Origin: Luteipulveratus flavus
Lineage (GTDB): Bacteria; Actinomycetota; Actinomycetes; Actinomycetales; Dermatophilaceae
Reading direction: 5' to 3'
Assembly: GCF_029439465.1 (NCBI RefSeq)
Contig: NZ_JAROAV010000024.1
Span: forward strand, 206,496 to 270,495
Length of the DNA: 64,000 nt
Shown piece by piece: positions 53,013-61,927 of this stretch (the first letter of the stretch is position 1; every line of letters starts with the position of its first letter). Below the pieces are notes generated by a model. The model had not been told where the DNA came from, did no database searches, and saw only the letters and a list, made by a program, of their open reading frames with translations. The position numbers and the translations under genes are program-made.

Positions 53013-53791
53013 GACCGGGGTCGGCCCCAGGCGTCGAGCTCGCGCAGCCCCGGCGTGCGGGCGATGACCGCCGAGAAGCTGACCCGCTCCGAGGCCAGGG
53101 TCAGTGCGACGACCACGGCCAGCGCCGTCCAGCGGGCCCGAGCCCCGAGCTGCTCGACCAGCGCGGTCCCCACCAGCGCGCCCAGTGCGTTGGCGCCGGT
53201 GTCGCCCATCATGGTCCGACCCTGCAGGTCCTCCGGGAGCGCCGCCAGGCCGGCACCGACGACACCCGCGGACACACCGGACCCGGCCGCGGCACTCGGC
53301 AGACCGAGCAGCAGGGTGACCTTGAGCGCGCGGCCCGGGCGCAGGTCGAACAGGTTGAGCAGGTTGGCGCCACCGGCCACGAGACCCGCACCGGCCAGGG
53401 TCGAGCCACCCCAGCGTCCGCGGTCGACGGAGCCTGCGGCGAGCACACCGACGACCCCGAGCCCGAGCACCTTGACCGCCCCGGTCGTGACTTCTCCCCG
53501 CCGCAGCGCGCCGAGGTGACCTTTCAACCCCTTGCTGCCGGCGCCACCGGCGAGGTCGTCGAGCAGACCCATGGCACCGCCGCCGACGGCCGCCGCTGCG
53601 GCGGTCGGGGACACCACGAGCACGCTCGCGCAGCCGGCGACGACCGCCGGCCCCTCCAGCAGGGACACCGTCCGTCCCGCGTGGTTCGTACGGTCCCAGA
53701 CCCGGGCGCCGCCCGGTGGACGTCGGCGCAGGGCCGGGAGTACGGCACGGACGGTCCCGGCCGCGAGCGCCGCGACGAGGAGACGGTTCAC
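53009..53791 (-). CDS. Polyprenyl-phosphate sugar-1-phosphate transferase-like membrane protein (MraY/WecA family)
   Basis: A 260-residue polytopic protein with the family landmarks in compressed form: TNHAGRTVSLLEGPAVVAG after the first segment, the Asp pair in GLLDDLAG, the Asn-Asn-Asp region LLNLFDLRPGRALK, and MMGDTGANALGALVG. True MraY is 320-360 residues and part of the dcw cluster, so this shorter copy probably starts another lipid-linked glycan. The catalytic DGxDG is altered to DLRPG. The GTG start shares GTGA with the previous gene's stop, and its own stop overlaps the flippase gene. Confidence 0.75.
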   Translation of the reverse strand: MNRLLVAALAAGTVRAVLPALRRRPPGGARVWDRTNHAGRTVSLLEGPAVVAGCASVLVVSPTAAAAAVGGGAMGLLDDLAGGAGSKGLKGHLGALRRGEVTTGAVKVLGLGVVGVLAAGSVDRGRWGGSTLAGAGLVAGGANLLNLFDLRPGRALKVTLLLGLPSAAAGSGVSAGVVGAGLAALPEDLQGRTMMGDTGANALGALVGTALVEQLGARARWTALAVVVALTLASERVSFSAVIARTPGLRELDAWGRPRS

Positions 53792-54735
53792 TCCCCCTCC
53801 GTCAGGCTCGGCGTGACGGTGCTCGCCGTGCTGTCCAGGCCGAACTGCCCCGACTGACCGGCAAACTCCTCGCGCAGCGCCAGCACGAGGGCGGCCTGCC
53901 CGACCGCGCGGTCCCCGTCGTCGACGGTGCTCATCGCGCCGGTCACCTCGGGGCTGCGCCGCAGAGCGCGCACGAGCATGTCCGGGGTGGTGAGGTCGTC
54001 CTTGACCGGACCGGACGCCACGCCGACGACCGGACGGCCGGCCAGCCCGACCGCCGTGATGATGTCCGTCCACGCCTTCACCGTGCCGGTGTCGGAGTCC
54101 TTGCTCGTCATGCCGGGCCACAGCACGACCACGGAGGCGGCCTGGGCCGGCGCGGCGGGCTGGGCCGACGCCAGGTCCTTGTCCTTCAGCGCCGCGAGAA
54201 CGCCGTTCGCCGCCTGGTCGGCGCGGCCGGTCGAGCCCTGATGGGCGACGGCCTCGACGAGCACCTTGCCCGCCAGGCGGTTCTTCGGGATCGTCGCGGC
54301 GTCCAGCCCGAGGTCCTTCGCGGACGTCGTCAGCAGGGCGTCCCGGTCGGCATTGGCACCCGAGGCCCAGCTCTCGTCCAGGCGCACCGTGCTGGTGACC
54401 TGTGCGCCGCCGGCCTTCAGGCTCTCGCGGCTGGAGTCGACGAGGCTGTCCTCCGTACCGGGCAGCACGAGCAGCGCGACGGACCGTCCGGTCAGCTGAC
54501 CGGGGAGCACGCGGGGCGCCACGTCCTCGGCGTACTGGTCCTGCAGCCCGATGACGCGGTTCGCCTCCTTGACCTCCTCACGCGTGGCGGCGAGGTCGCG
54601 GCGCTGCCCCTGCACCTCCTTGGTGATCCCGCCTGCGAGCTCGTCGCGCAGCGACGTCGCGCCGATGACGATGCCGACGGCGAGCGCGAGGAAGACGGAG
54701 ACCAGCGAGACGACGTGGTAGCGGAAGTCGATCAT
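53788..54735 (-). CDS. SteB/MctB-family cell envelope protein
   Basis: A 315-residue protein related to Rv1698, described as copper transport protein MctB, and to corynebacterial SteB. An N-terminal membrane helix (MIDFRYHVVSLVSVFLALAV) is followed by a coiled coil (about 35-70) and a large extracytoplasmic domain. In corynebacteria SteA and SteB promote cell separation with RipC/FtsEX. ATG at 54735 shares ATGA with the steA stop; upstream codons in the frame lie inside steA. Confidence 0.88.
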   Translation of the reverse strand: MIDFRYHVVSLVSVFLALAVGIVIGATSLRDELAGGITKEVQGQRRDLAATREEVKEANRVIGLQDQYAEDVAPRVLPGQLTGRSVALLVLPGTEDSLVDSSRESLKAGGAQVTSTVRLDESWASGANADRDALLTTSAKDLGLDAATIPKNRLAGKVLVEAVAHQGSTGRADQAANGVLAALKDKDLASAQPAAPAQAASVVVLWPGMTSKDSDTGTVKAWTDIITAVGLAGRPVVGVASGPVKDDLTTPDMLVRALRRSPEVTGAMSTVDDGDRAVGQAALVLALREEFAGQSGQFGLDSTASTVTPSLTEGE

Positions 54736-55913
54736 TCGAACACCCCTGTGAGCCAGGACCAGAAGGCGTCCCAACGAGAACCGAGCAGCTGGAAGATGGT
54801 GTCACCGGCGGGCGTGCTCCCCAGGGCGACGAAGAGGGCCAGGAACCCGGCGAGCACCAGGACGACGAGCATCCAGGTCGGCACGCTCGTGCGGTAGAGG
54901 CGGCTCACGCCCTTGGCGTCGACCAGCTTGCTCCCGACCCGCAGGCGGGTGAGGAAGGTGCTGGCCATCCCCGCGCGCCCCTTGTCGAGGAACTCCACCA
55001 GCGTCGCGTGCGTGCCGACGGCGACGATCAGGTCCGCGCCCTTGTCGTCGGCCAGCAGCATCGCGATGTCCTCGCTGGTACCGGTGGCGGGAAAGACCAC
55101 GGGGTCCTTCACGCCGAGCTCCTGGACGCGCGAGAGGCCGGGAGCACGTCCGTCACGGTAGGCGTGGACCACGACCTCGGCGCCGCAGCGCAGCGTCGAG
55201 TCACTGACCGAGTCCATGTCCCCGACGATCATGGTCGGCTTCAGCCCGGCCTCCACCAGCGCGTCCGCACCGCCGTCGACGCCGATGAGCACCGGCTTGT
55301 AGTCGCGGATGAAGGGCCGCAGCATCTGCAGGTCCTCCTTGTAGTGGTATCCGCGCACGACCACGAGGACGTGCCGCCCCTCCATGTCGGTACGGATGTC
55401 GGGCAGGCCGACGCCGTCCAGCAGCAGGTCCCGCTCCTGGAGCAGGTACTCCATCGTGTTGGCGGCGAAGGCCTCCATCTGGGTCGACAGCCCCGCACGC
55501 GCGTCCGTCATGGCGACCTCGATGGCCGCCGCGTCCAGCACCGTGCCCCGCGCGATGACCGTGTCCCCCACAATCAGCTCGCCGTCGTGCACGCGGGCGG
55601 ACTCACCGTCCGAGACGGCGGCCATGACCGGCTCCCCGACGTGGTCCAGCAGCGGGATGCCGGCCTCGACCAGGATGGACGGGCCGAGGTTGGGGTAGCG
55701 GCCGCTGATCGACTCCGCCGCGTTGACGACGGCCGCGGGCCGGCACGCGACGAGTGCCTCGGCGCTCACCTGGTCGATGTCACGGTGGTTGATCACGGCG
55801 ACGTCACCCGGCCGCAGGCGCTTGGTGAGGTTCTTGGTCCGTGCGTCGACCCGCACGGTCCCGCCGACACCGGCGGGTTCCGGGCTCACGCGCCGACGCA
55901 GGGGGAATCTCAT
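54732..55913 (-). CDS. steA: SteA-like cell division/cell separation protein
   Basis: SteA works with SteB in daughter-cell separation (Rv1697 family). The 393-residue cytoplasmic part has a thiamin pyrophosphokinase-like core with GVDGGADALVEAGLKPTMIV and GDMDSVSD. A single membrane helix near the C-terminus (TWMLVVLVLAGFLALFVALG) anchors it. I chose ATG at 55913 (RFPLRRRVSPEPAG follows); an ATG nine bases earlier is possible. Between recN and steB it sits exactly as in M. tuberculosis. Confidence 0.92.
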   Translation of the reverse strand: MRFPLRRRVSPEPAGVGGTVRVDARTKNLTKRLRPGDVAVINHRDIDQVSAEALVACRPAAVVNAAESISGRYPNLGPSILVEAGIPLLDHVGEPVMAAVSDGESARVHDGELIVGDTVIARGTVLDAAAIEVAMTDARAGLSTQMEAFAANTMEYLLQERDLLLDGVGLPDIRTDMEGRHVLVVVRGYHYKEDLQMLRPFIRDYKPVLIGVDGGADALVEAGLKPTMIVGDMDSVSDSTLRCGAEVVVHAYRDGRAPGLSRVQELGVKDPVVFPATGTSEDIAMLLADDKGADLIVAVGTHATLVEFLDKGRAGMASTFLTRLRVGSKLVDAKGVSRLYRTSVPTWMLVVLVLAGFLALFVALGSTPAGDTIFQLLGSRWDAFWSWLTGVFE

Positions 55914-55975
55914 CGGCCCCATCGTGCCACGCACGCCGCGCCGTCCCGGGGCGGTGCGCGGCGGGGAGACGCGCC

Positions 55976-57703
55976 TCATCCGGCCGTGGACCTGAGCAGC
56001 TCCCGCGCGTGCTGCAGGGCGGCCTTGCTGTCGCTGACGCCGCCGAGCATCCGGGCCAGCTCGGCCTCGCGCTCGGCGCCCGAGACGGCGGCGACGCCGC
56101 TGGAGGTGATCTGTCCGTCGTCCTGCTTGTGCACGACCAGGTGACGGTCGGCGTACGCGGCCACCTGGGCCAGGTGGGTGACGACAATGACCTGGGCCTG
56201 CTCGGCGAGGGCCTTGAGCCGGGCGCCGACGTCGAGGGCCGCCGCACCGCCCACGCCGGCGTCCACCTCGTCGAAGACGAACGTCGGCAGGTCGCCGGAC
56301 GCGGTCACGACCTCGAGCGCCAGCATGACGCGCGACAGCTCACCACCGCTGGCGGCCTTCGCGACGGTCCGCGGCGTGGCGCCTTTGTTCGCGGCCAGCA
56401 GGATCTCGACCTCGTCCACGCCGTGCACCGCTCGCCGGACGGTGCGCCCGTCCGGCAGCCGCAGCCCGTCGTCGACCTCGTGCTGGCGGACGACGACCTC
56501 GACCCGGGCGGAGCCCATGGCCAGGTGCGCCAGCTCCTCGCCGACGCGCTCGCCCAGCGTCCGCGCCGCACTCGCTCGACACTCGCTCAGGGCCGACGCC
56601 GCCGCGGCCAGCCGCGGGGTCAGGTCGTCGACCTGCTGCTGCAGGGCACTGATCCGGTCGTCCGTCCCGGCGAGGTCGGCTGCTTCGAGCGCCGCCGCCT
56701 GACTCCAGGCCAGGACCTCGTCGACGGAGTCGCCGTACTTGCGCAGCAGTGTCGTCACCGCCGCCCGGCGATCGTTCACCTCGTCCAGGCGGCCCGGCTC
56801 GACGTCGATGTCGGCGACGTACGAGGCGAGGTCGCCGCCGAGGTCAGCCGCGAGGACGCCGAGCTCGCGGACGCGGGCGTCCAGCTCCTCCAGCCGGGAG
56901 TCGTGCTCGGTGAGGGAGCCGAGTGCCGTACGCGCCGCCGACACCAGGTCCAGGACGGCCGGAGCAGACCCCTCGACCGGGTCCTCGTCACCGACGAGCG
57001 CCGTGTGCGCCTCGCCGGCGCCCGCGCGTAGTGCGTCCGCGTGGGTCAGCCGCTCGGCCTCCGCGGCGAGCGACTCGTCCTCCCCCGACTGGGGGTCGAC
57101 GCGTTCGATCTCCTCCAGCGAGGCCGTCAGCGAGTCCAGCCGCTGGACGCGTTCGCGGTGCGCGGCGGTCAGGGTCGCCAGCTCGCTCTCCGCACGCTCG
57201 AGGGCGTCGTACAGGTCGGCGTACTCCTTGGTGGCCACGGCGACCGGTTCCCCGCCGAACCGGTCCAGGACGATGCGGTGCTGCTCGGGGCGCTGCAGTC
57301 GCCACTGGTCCGCCTGACCGTGCACCGCGACCAGATGCTGTCCGAGCTCGGCGAGCAGACCGACCGGCGCAGTTCGGCCGCCGACGTGCGCCCGGGACCG
57401 CCCGGCCGCCGAGACCGAGCGGGACATGATCAGCACGTCCTCGACGTCCGCGCCGGCCTCCAGGGCCCGCACGGCCGCCGGGTGGTCGGGCGCCACCTCC
57501 ACGACCCCCTCGACCAGGGCCTGGTCCGCCCCGGCACGGACCCGGCCGGCGTCGGACCGCTCGCCCAGCAGGAGGCCGAGCCCGGAGACGACCATCGTCT
57601 TGCCGGCGCCCGTCTCGCCGGTCACGACGTTCAGACCGTCGGAGAGCTCGAGCACGGCATCGTCGATGACGCCCAGCCCTCGGATACGGATCTCACGCAG
57701 CAC
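55976..57703 (-). CDS. recN: DNA repair protein RecN
   Basis: RecN is an SMC-like ATPase acting at DNA double-strand breaks. The 575-residue protein has the N-terminal Walker A GETGAGKT preceded by IRIRGLGVIDDAVLELSDG, a long coiled-coil middle and the C-terminal signature SGGELSRVMLALE and Walker B FVFDEVDAGVGG. I chose GTG at 57703: it starts the conserved VLREIRIRG, and TACAGT ends seven bases upstream, consistent with leaderless transcription. GTG at 57712 overlaps that box. No LexA box was recognised. Confidence 0.95.
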   Translation of the reverse strand: MLREIRIRGLGVIDDAVLELSDGLNVVTGETGAGKTMVVSGLGLLLGERSDAGRVRAGADQALVEGVVEVAPDHPAAVRALEAGADVEDVLIMSRSVSAAGRSRAHVGGRTAPVGLLAELGQHLVAVHGQADQWRLQRPEQHRIVLDRFGGEPVAVATKEYADLYDALERAESELATLTAAHRERVQRLDSLTASLEEIERVDPQSGEDESLAAEAERLTHADALRAGAGEAHTALVGDEDPVEGSAPAVLDLVSAARTALGSLTEHDSRLEELDARVRELGVLAADLGGDLASYVADIDVEPGRLDEVNDRRAAVTTLLRKYGDSVDEVLAWSQAAALEAADLAGTDDRISALQQQVDDLTPRLAAAASALSECRASAARTLGERVGEELAHLAMGSARVEVVVRQHEVDDGLRLPDGRTVRRAVHGVDEVEILLAANKGATPRTVAKAASGGELSRVMLALEVVTASGDLPTFVFDEVDAGVGGAAALDVGARLKALAEQAQVIVVTHLAQVAAYADRHLVVHKQDDGQITSSGVAAVSGAEREAELARMLGGVSDSKAALQHARELLRSTAG

Positions 57704-57742
57704 GGCGGCCACTGTAGTGAGGAACGCTGACGGGCGCCGTGG

Positions 57743-58642
57743 TCAACGACGACCGCGGCCGCGCCAGCCCTCGACCGGCAGGTCGAACTTGGCCACCAGC
57801 CGGTCGGTGAAGGGTGCGTCGGTCAGGCGCGCGAGATGCACGGTCAGCGGGCTGCGCCGTGCCTCGATCCGCGCGCCAGGAGGCAGCTCGAAGGACCGAC
57901 GGCCGTCGAACCACAGCACGCCGCGACCCGCCGACGACGGGACCAGCTCCACCGCGAGCTGAGCCTGCGGGCCGAGCACCAGCGGCCGGGCGAACAGCGC
58001 GTGCGCGGAGATGGGCACCAGCAGCAGCGCCTCCACACCCGGCCACATCACCGGGCCGCCCGCGGAGAACGCGTACGCCGTCGAACCGGTCGGGGTCGAC
58101 ATCACGACGCCGTCGCAGCCCCAGGTCGACAGGGGCCGGCCGTCGATCTCGACGACGAGCTCCAGCATCCGTTCCCGGGCGGCCTTCTCGACGGTGGCCT
58201 CGTTGAGTGCCCAGCCCTCGCAGACCACGGCGCCGTCGACCCGCGCGGTCACCTCGAGCGTCTGCCGCTCCTCGACGGACCAGGAGCGCCGTGCGATGCC
58301 GTCGACGGTCGCGTGGACGTCCTCGGCCTCTGCCTCGGCGAGAAAGCCCACGTGGCCGAGGTTGATGCCGAGCAGCGGGACGCCGGTGTCCCGGACGGTC
58401 TCGGCGCCGCGCAGGATCGTCCCGTCCCCGCCGAGGACCACCACCAGCTCGGCGCCGTCCGCCGGCGCCTCCGGGTTGGCGAGGGCGACGTTCGGCTCCT
58501 CCAGCAGCCCGAACGCCGCCAGCTCTTCGTGCTCACCGATCACGTCGATGCCGTGCTCGGCGAGCCCACGGACGAGGTCGACCGCCACCTGGATGGCCTC
58601 CGGGCGGCGCGGATGGCCCACCAGCAGGATGCGGCGGCTCAC
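57743..58642 (-). CDS. nadK: NAD kinase
   Basis: NadK phosphorylates NAD to NADP with ATP or polyphosphate. The 299-residue protein shows the catalytic GGDGT (71-75), INLGHVGFLAEAEAED and the second NAD site NEATVEKAARERM followed by CDGVVMSTPTGSTAYAFSAG. The GTG start shares GTGA with the tlyA stop. Confidence 0.96.
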   Translation of the reverse strand: MSRRILLVGHPRRPEAIQVAVDLVRGLAEHGIDVIGEHEELAAFGLLEEPNVALANPEAPADGAELVVVLGGDGTILRGAETVRDTGVPLLGINLGHVGFLAEAEAEDVHATVDGIARRSWSVEERQTLEVTARVDGAVVCEGWALNEATVEKAARERMLELVVEIDGRPLSTWGCDGVVMSTPTGSTAYAFSAGGPVMWPGVEALLLVPISAHALFARPLVLGPQAQLAVELVPSSAGRGVLWFDGRRSFELPPGARIEARRSPLTVHLARLTDAPFTDRLVAKFDLPVEGWRGRGRR

Positions 58643-59463
58643 CGGGCTTCCCCGGTGATGCGGTCGAGCACGGTCTCCAGGTCCATTGGCGCCATCATGC
58701 CTGCCGTCGTGTGCCTCAGCCACAGGAGGTACTCCTGGTTGCCGGTACCTCCCACCAGCGGGCTGGGAGCGAGCCCGTGCGGGGCCAGGTCGTGCGACCG
58801 TGCGGCGTCCACGACATCGCGTACGGCGTCGGCCCGCAGCCGCCCCGACCGCACGACGCCGCCCTTGCCGAGGGCCTGCCTGCCGACCTCGAACTGCGGC
58901 TTGACCAGGACCACGAGATGGCCCGTCGGGGCCGTCAGGTCGGCCAGCTGCGCCATCACGAGGGTGAGCGAGATGAAGCTGAGGTCGCTCACGACGACAT
59001 CCGCTGCACCCCCGAGGGACGCGGCCGACACGTCGCGGACGTTGGTCCCGGACACCTCCTCGACGCGAGGGTCGTCGGCGATCTGCGGCACGAGCTGACC
59101 GTGCCCGACGTCGAGCGCGACGACGGACCCCGCGCCCTGTCGCAGCAGGACCTGGGTGAACCCACCGGTGGAGGCGCCGACGTCCACGCACCGAGCGCCG
59201 GGCACCGCCGCGGCGACCGGGACGAAGGCCTCCAGGGCTCCGACGAGCTTGTGCGCAGCCCGACCGACCCAGCCACCGTCGTCGGAGTCGACCACCAGCT
59301 CCTGGCCGTCCGACACCCGCTCCGAGGCCTTGTGCGCCGTACGATCGCCGATCCGCACCTGGCCCGCGCTGATCCACTCCTGGGCCTGCGCCCGTGAGCG
59401 CGCGAGCCCGCGCGAGACCAGGGCCACGTCGAGTCGCTCGGCGCGGTCCGGCGCCGCTGTCAT
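58639..59463 (-). CDS. tlyA: TlyA-type 16S/23S rRNA 2'-O-methyltransferase
   Basis: TlyA methylates the 2'-OH of C1409 in 16S and C1920 in 23S rRNA; its presence makes ribosomes sensitive to capreomycin. The 274-residue protein has an N-terminal S4 RNA-binding domain (RLDVALVSRGLARSRAQAQE, residues 10-70), the SAM motif CVDVGASTGGFT (92-103) and the later DLSFISL and LVKPQFEVG motifs with the catalytic Lys. ATG at 59463. Confidence 0.95.
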   Translation of the reverse strand: MTAAPDRAERLDVALVSRGLARSRAQAQEWISAGQVRIGDRTAHKASERVSDGQELVVDSDDGGWVGRAAHKLVGALEAFVPVAAAVPGARCVDVGASTGGFTQVLLRQGAGSVVALDVGHGQLVPQIADDPRVEEVSGTNVRDVSAASLGGAADVVVSDLSFISLTLVMAQLADLTAPTGHLVVLVKPQFEVGRQALGKGGVVRSGRLRADAVRDVVDAARSHDLAPHGLAPSPLVGGTGNQEYLLWLRHTTAGMMAPMDLETVLDRITGEAR

Positions 59464-59473
59464 CCGCCGGCGC

Positions 59474-59848
59474 CTAGTCGCGCAGGTCGGACAACCGGTG
59501 CTGGAGTGTGCGGTGCACCGCGGTGATCTCCTCGATCTGCTCCTGCAACGGCCGTCCGTCGGACTCGTCGAGTGCGACCAGCGCACGGTCGACCTCGTCG
59601 TCGCCGGTCGGCTCACGGTCAGGTCGCTCGGTGTGCAGAGGACGGTCCGGCAGCGCGACGGACGCCTCTCGGGCGGCCTCCGCCGCGGCGCCGGACGGTC
59701 CGGCGGCCTCGTCCTCGGCCAGGACGTCCGGCCGAGTCTCCACCGCGTCGGCGCCGTCCCCGCTCCCCACGGAGCCGGTCTCGGCGGGCGGAGTCGTCCC
59801 TGGGTCCGTGGCACCGGCCGCGGCCGGGTCCTCGATCTCGTCGTGCAT
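59474..59848 (-). CDS. Small acidic protein of unknown function
   Basis: The 124-residue protein is Glu/Asp/Pro/Ala-rich and probably disordered over residues 1-85. The last 35 residues (DEVDRALVALDESDGRPLQE then a helical QLRLSD-like end) may form a helix. Similar short genes lie beside tlyA in other actinobacteria, but no function is known to me. ATG at 59848 starts MHDEIEDPAA; the frame upstream is Arg-rich and unlike a protein. Confidence 0.7.
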   Translation of the reverse strand: MHDEIEDPAAAGATDPGTTPPAETGSVGSGDGADAVETRPDVLAEDEAAGPSGAAAEAAREASVALPDRPLHTERPDREPTGDDEVDRALVALDESDGRPLQEQIEEITAVHRTLQHRLSDLRD

Positions 59849-59861
59849 GGGTGTCTGGGCC

Positions 59862-60743
59862 TCAGCTCGTCGTGGAGGACGGCGCGCCCGGGTCCGGTCT
59901 CGGCGCCTCGGTTCTCTTGGCCGGGTCCGGCGACGGTGCCTTCTTGGCCGCGTCCTTCGCGTCGGTGAACGGCTGTGATCCGCTCGCGCCCTTCTTGGCC
60001 GGCGACTTCGCATTCGCCGACGTGCCCTTCTTCGTCGGCGCGGCTGCCGGAGAGGATGCCTTCTTCACCGGCGACGTGGCCTTCTTGACCGGTCGCTTGG
60101 CGGCCTTCTTCGCCGTCGGCGCCGTCGCCGAGGGCGCCTTCTTGGCGGCCTTCCTCGGCGGGGTCGGCGCCGCGGACGAGCTGGCCTCCGCCAGCCGCCG
60201 CGGACCGGAAGATCCCGTGCGCTTCGCGGCGGTCCTCGTGGCGGCGCTCTCGAAGTCGACGACGCCGGCCGTCTCGCCCGGCCGGACCTGGTTGCGGCGC
60301 GCGGACTTCTTCGCGATCGCCGTGCGTGGCGGACGTCGTCGAGCGACGGGCGGGGTGGCGGCTGCCTCAGCCGGCCCGGATGCACGGCCTGCCAGCTCGC
60401 GTCGCAGCGTCTCGACCTGCCGCTCCAGGCGCTCGATCTCTGCTCGCGCGTCCGCGAGCTCGGTGGAGGGCACGAGCCCGACCCGTTGCAGCCGGGTGTC
60501 GAGCTCGCTGCGGATCAGCGCGCGGATGTTGTCCTGGTTGGCCGCCGCGGCTGCGACGAGCTCGTCAGCGAGGGTGGCGACCTGCCCGGCCAGCTGACCC
60601 GCCCGTCCGGAGGTGCTCCTGGCACCTGGCAGCTGTTGCGGTACGGAGAGCAGCGCGTCGGCCGCCTCCATCGCCTTGGCGCGAGTCACCTCGCCCGCAC
60701 CGGACAGGATCTGCAGCGCTGTCCTGACGTTGTTCAGACTCAT
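59862..60743 (-). CDS. Lys/Ala-rich histone H1-like tail protein
   Basis: A protein of about 293 residues. The N-terminal 120 residues are helical (NNVRTALQILSGAGEVTRAK ... EIERLERQVETLRRELAG, a coiled coil), and the C-terminal 170 residues are rich in Lys, Ala, Pro and Ser with repeated AAKK, PVKK and PAKK motifs like eukaryotic histone H1 tails. A nucleoid or RNA-binding role is plausible but inferred only from composition. Two adjacent ATGs occur; I chose the second (60743), three bases after GAGGAG-ATG. Confidence 0.72.
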   Translation of the reverse strand: MSLNNVRTALQILSGAGEVTRAKAMEAADALLSVPQQLPGARSTSGRAGQLAGQVATLADELVAAAAANQDNIRALIRSELDTRLQRVGLVPSTELADARAEIERLERQVETLRRELAGRASGPAEAAATPPVARRRPPRTAIAKKSARRNQVRPGETAGVVDFESAATRTAAKRTGSSGPRRLAEASSSAAPTPPRKAAKKAPSATAPTAKKAAKRPVKKATSPVKKASSPAAAPTKKGTSANAKSPAKKGASGSQPFTDAKDAAKKAPSPDPAKRTEAPRPDPGAPSSTTS

Positions 60744-60802
60744 CACATCTCCTCGATCGTGCGAAGGCTCAGGTCGCCGCGACAGGGCGAGCCCACGCGG
60801 CG

Positions 60803-61861
60803 TCAGCCCACGCTACTGCGCCACAGCTCGGCCGCGTCGGCATGATCCAAGTCGGCACGGTCGACGGCCGCCCAGAGCACCAGTGCCGCGGCTCGCAGGC
60901 ACTCGATCGATCCCATCTCCCCGCCGCCGGCGTCGAGGTGCAGCGACCAGTCTCGGGAGCGATCGGCGGGTACGACGCGTGCGCTCGCCCGTCCGCACCG
61001 CGCGGTGGTCTCGTCCAGACGGACCGCCTCCTCGTACGGCTCGTGCAGAGCGGGCAGCGCCTCGATCACGAAGTCGGGACGCTGCTCGACCGGAGCCGAC
61101 AGCAGGTCTACAGCCCCGTGAACCCCGGTAAGCACCAGCGCGGACGGCATTGCCGCAGCCCTCGCACCGGCGATGTCGGTCTCGAGCCGATCACCCACGC
61201 CGAGCAGGTCGCTCGGGCCGAGCCCAAGGGTCCGTGCCGCCAGCTCGTACATGGCGGGCCCGGGCTTGCCGATCACTGCCGGACCCCGGCCGACCGCGGC
61301 ACGGACGGCATCGACCAGCGTGCCGTTGCCGGGGGCCACGCCACGATCGGTGGGCAGAGTCCGGTCCACGTTCGTCGCGACCCACAACGCGTCGTGCTGG
61401 ATGGCATGAGCGGCCTCGGCCAGGTCCCTCGCCGTGACGTCGGCGCCATAGCCCTGAAGGACCGCCCGCACGGGCTGCTTCCCCGTGGCACCCGACGCGG
61501 CTCGTGCGTCGACCGGAGCGACCGGGTCGAGGCCGACGTGGCTGAGGGCCGCGGCGACACCGGGTCCGCCAACGGCGAGGACGGCGCTGCCGGGCGCCAC
61601 CCGGTCAGCAAGGTACTGCGCTCCCGCGACCGAGCTCGTGATCACGTCGGCCGCGCCGGCGCTCAGACCGAGGTCGCTCAGGTGCTGCGCCACCGCCTCG
61701 GGTGGCCTGGAGGCGTTGTTGGTCGCATACACGACGCGCCGGCCCGTCGACACAGCGCGTTCCAACGCGTCGACGGCGCCGGGAACGGGGCGAGGTCCTG
61801 CGTAGACGACGCCGTCCAGGTCACAGACGAGCCCACGGAAACGGTCGATCAAGGAAGCCAC
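60803..61861 (-). CDS. HAD-IIA family phosphatase (Rv1692-like glycerol 3-phosphate phosphatase)
   Basis: A 352-residue HAD hydrolase with VCDLDGVVYAG (Asp14, Asp16), NNASRPPE, the Lys in IGKPGPAMY and GVGDRLETDIAGA. The cap domain is of the NagD type. Rv1692 in the same genomic place dephosphorylates glycerol 3-phosphate from lipid recycling, so that is the best guess. The last 110 residues after the HAD core (LDETTARCGRASARVV and beyond) form an extra C-terminal domain also seen in relatives. The start is GTG at 61861. Confidence 0.9.
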   Translation of the reverse strand: MASLIDRFRGLVCDLDGVVYAGPRPVPGAVDALERAVSTGRRVVYATNNASRPPEAVAQHLSDLGLSAGAADVITSSVAGAQYLADRVAPGSAVLAVGGPGVAAALSHVGLDPVAPVDARAASGATGKQPVRAVLQGYGADVTARDLAEAAHAIQHDALWVATNVDRTLPTDRGVAPGNGTLVDAVRAAVGRGPAVIGKPGPAMYELAARTLGLGPSDLLGVGDRLETDIAGARAAAMPSALVLTGVHGAVDLLSAPVEQRPDFVIEALPALHEPYEEAVRLDETTARCGRASARVVPADRSRDWSLHLDAGGGEMGSIECLRAAALVLWAAVDRADLDHADAAELWRSSVG

Positions 61862-61927
61862 ACCAGGATTGTGCCGGTGCCCGCCGCACGGAGCGCGCCC
61901 GGCCGCCTCATGAGGGCCCGGCCCGGC

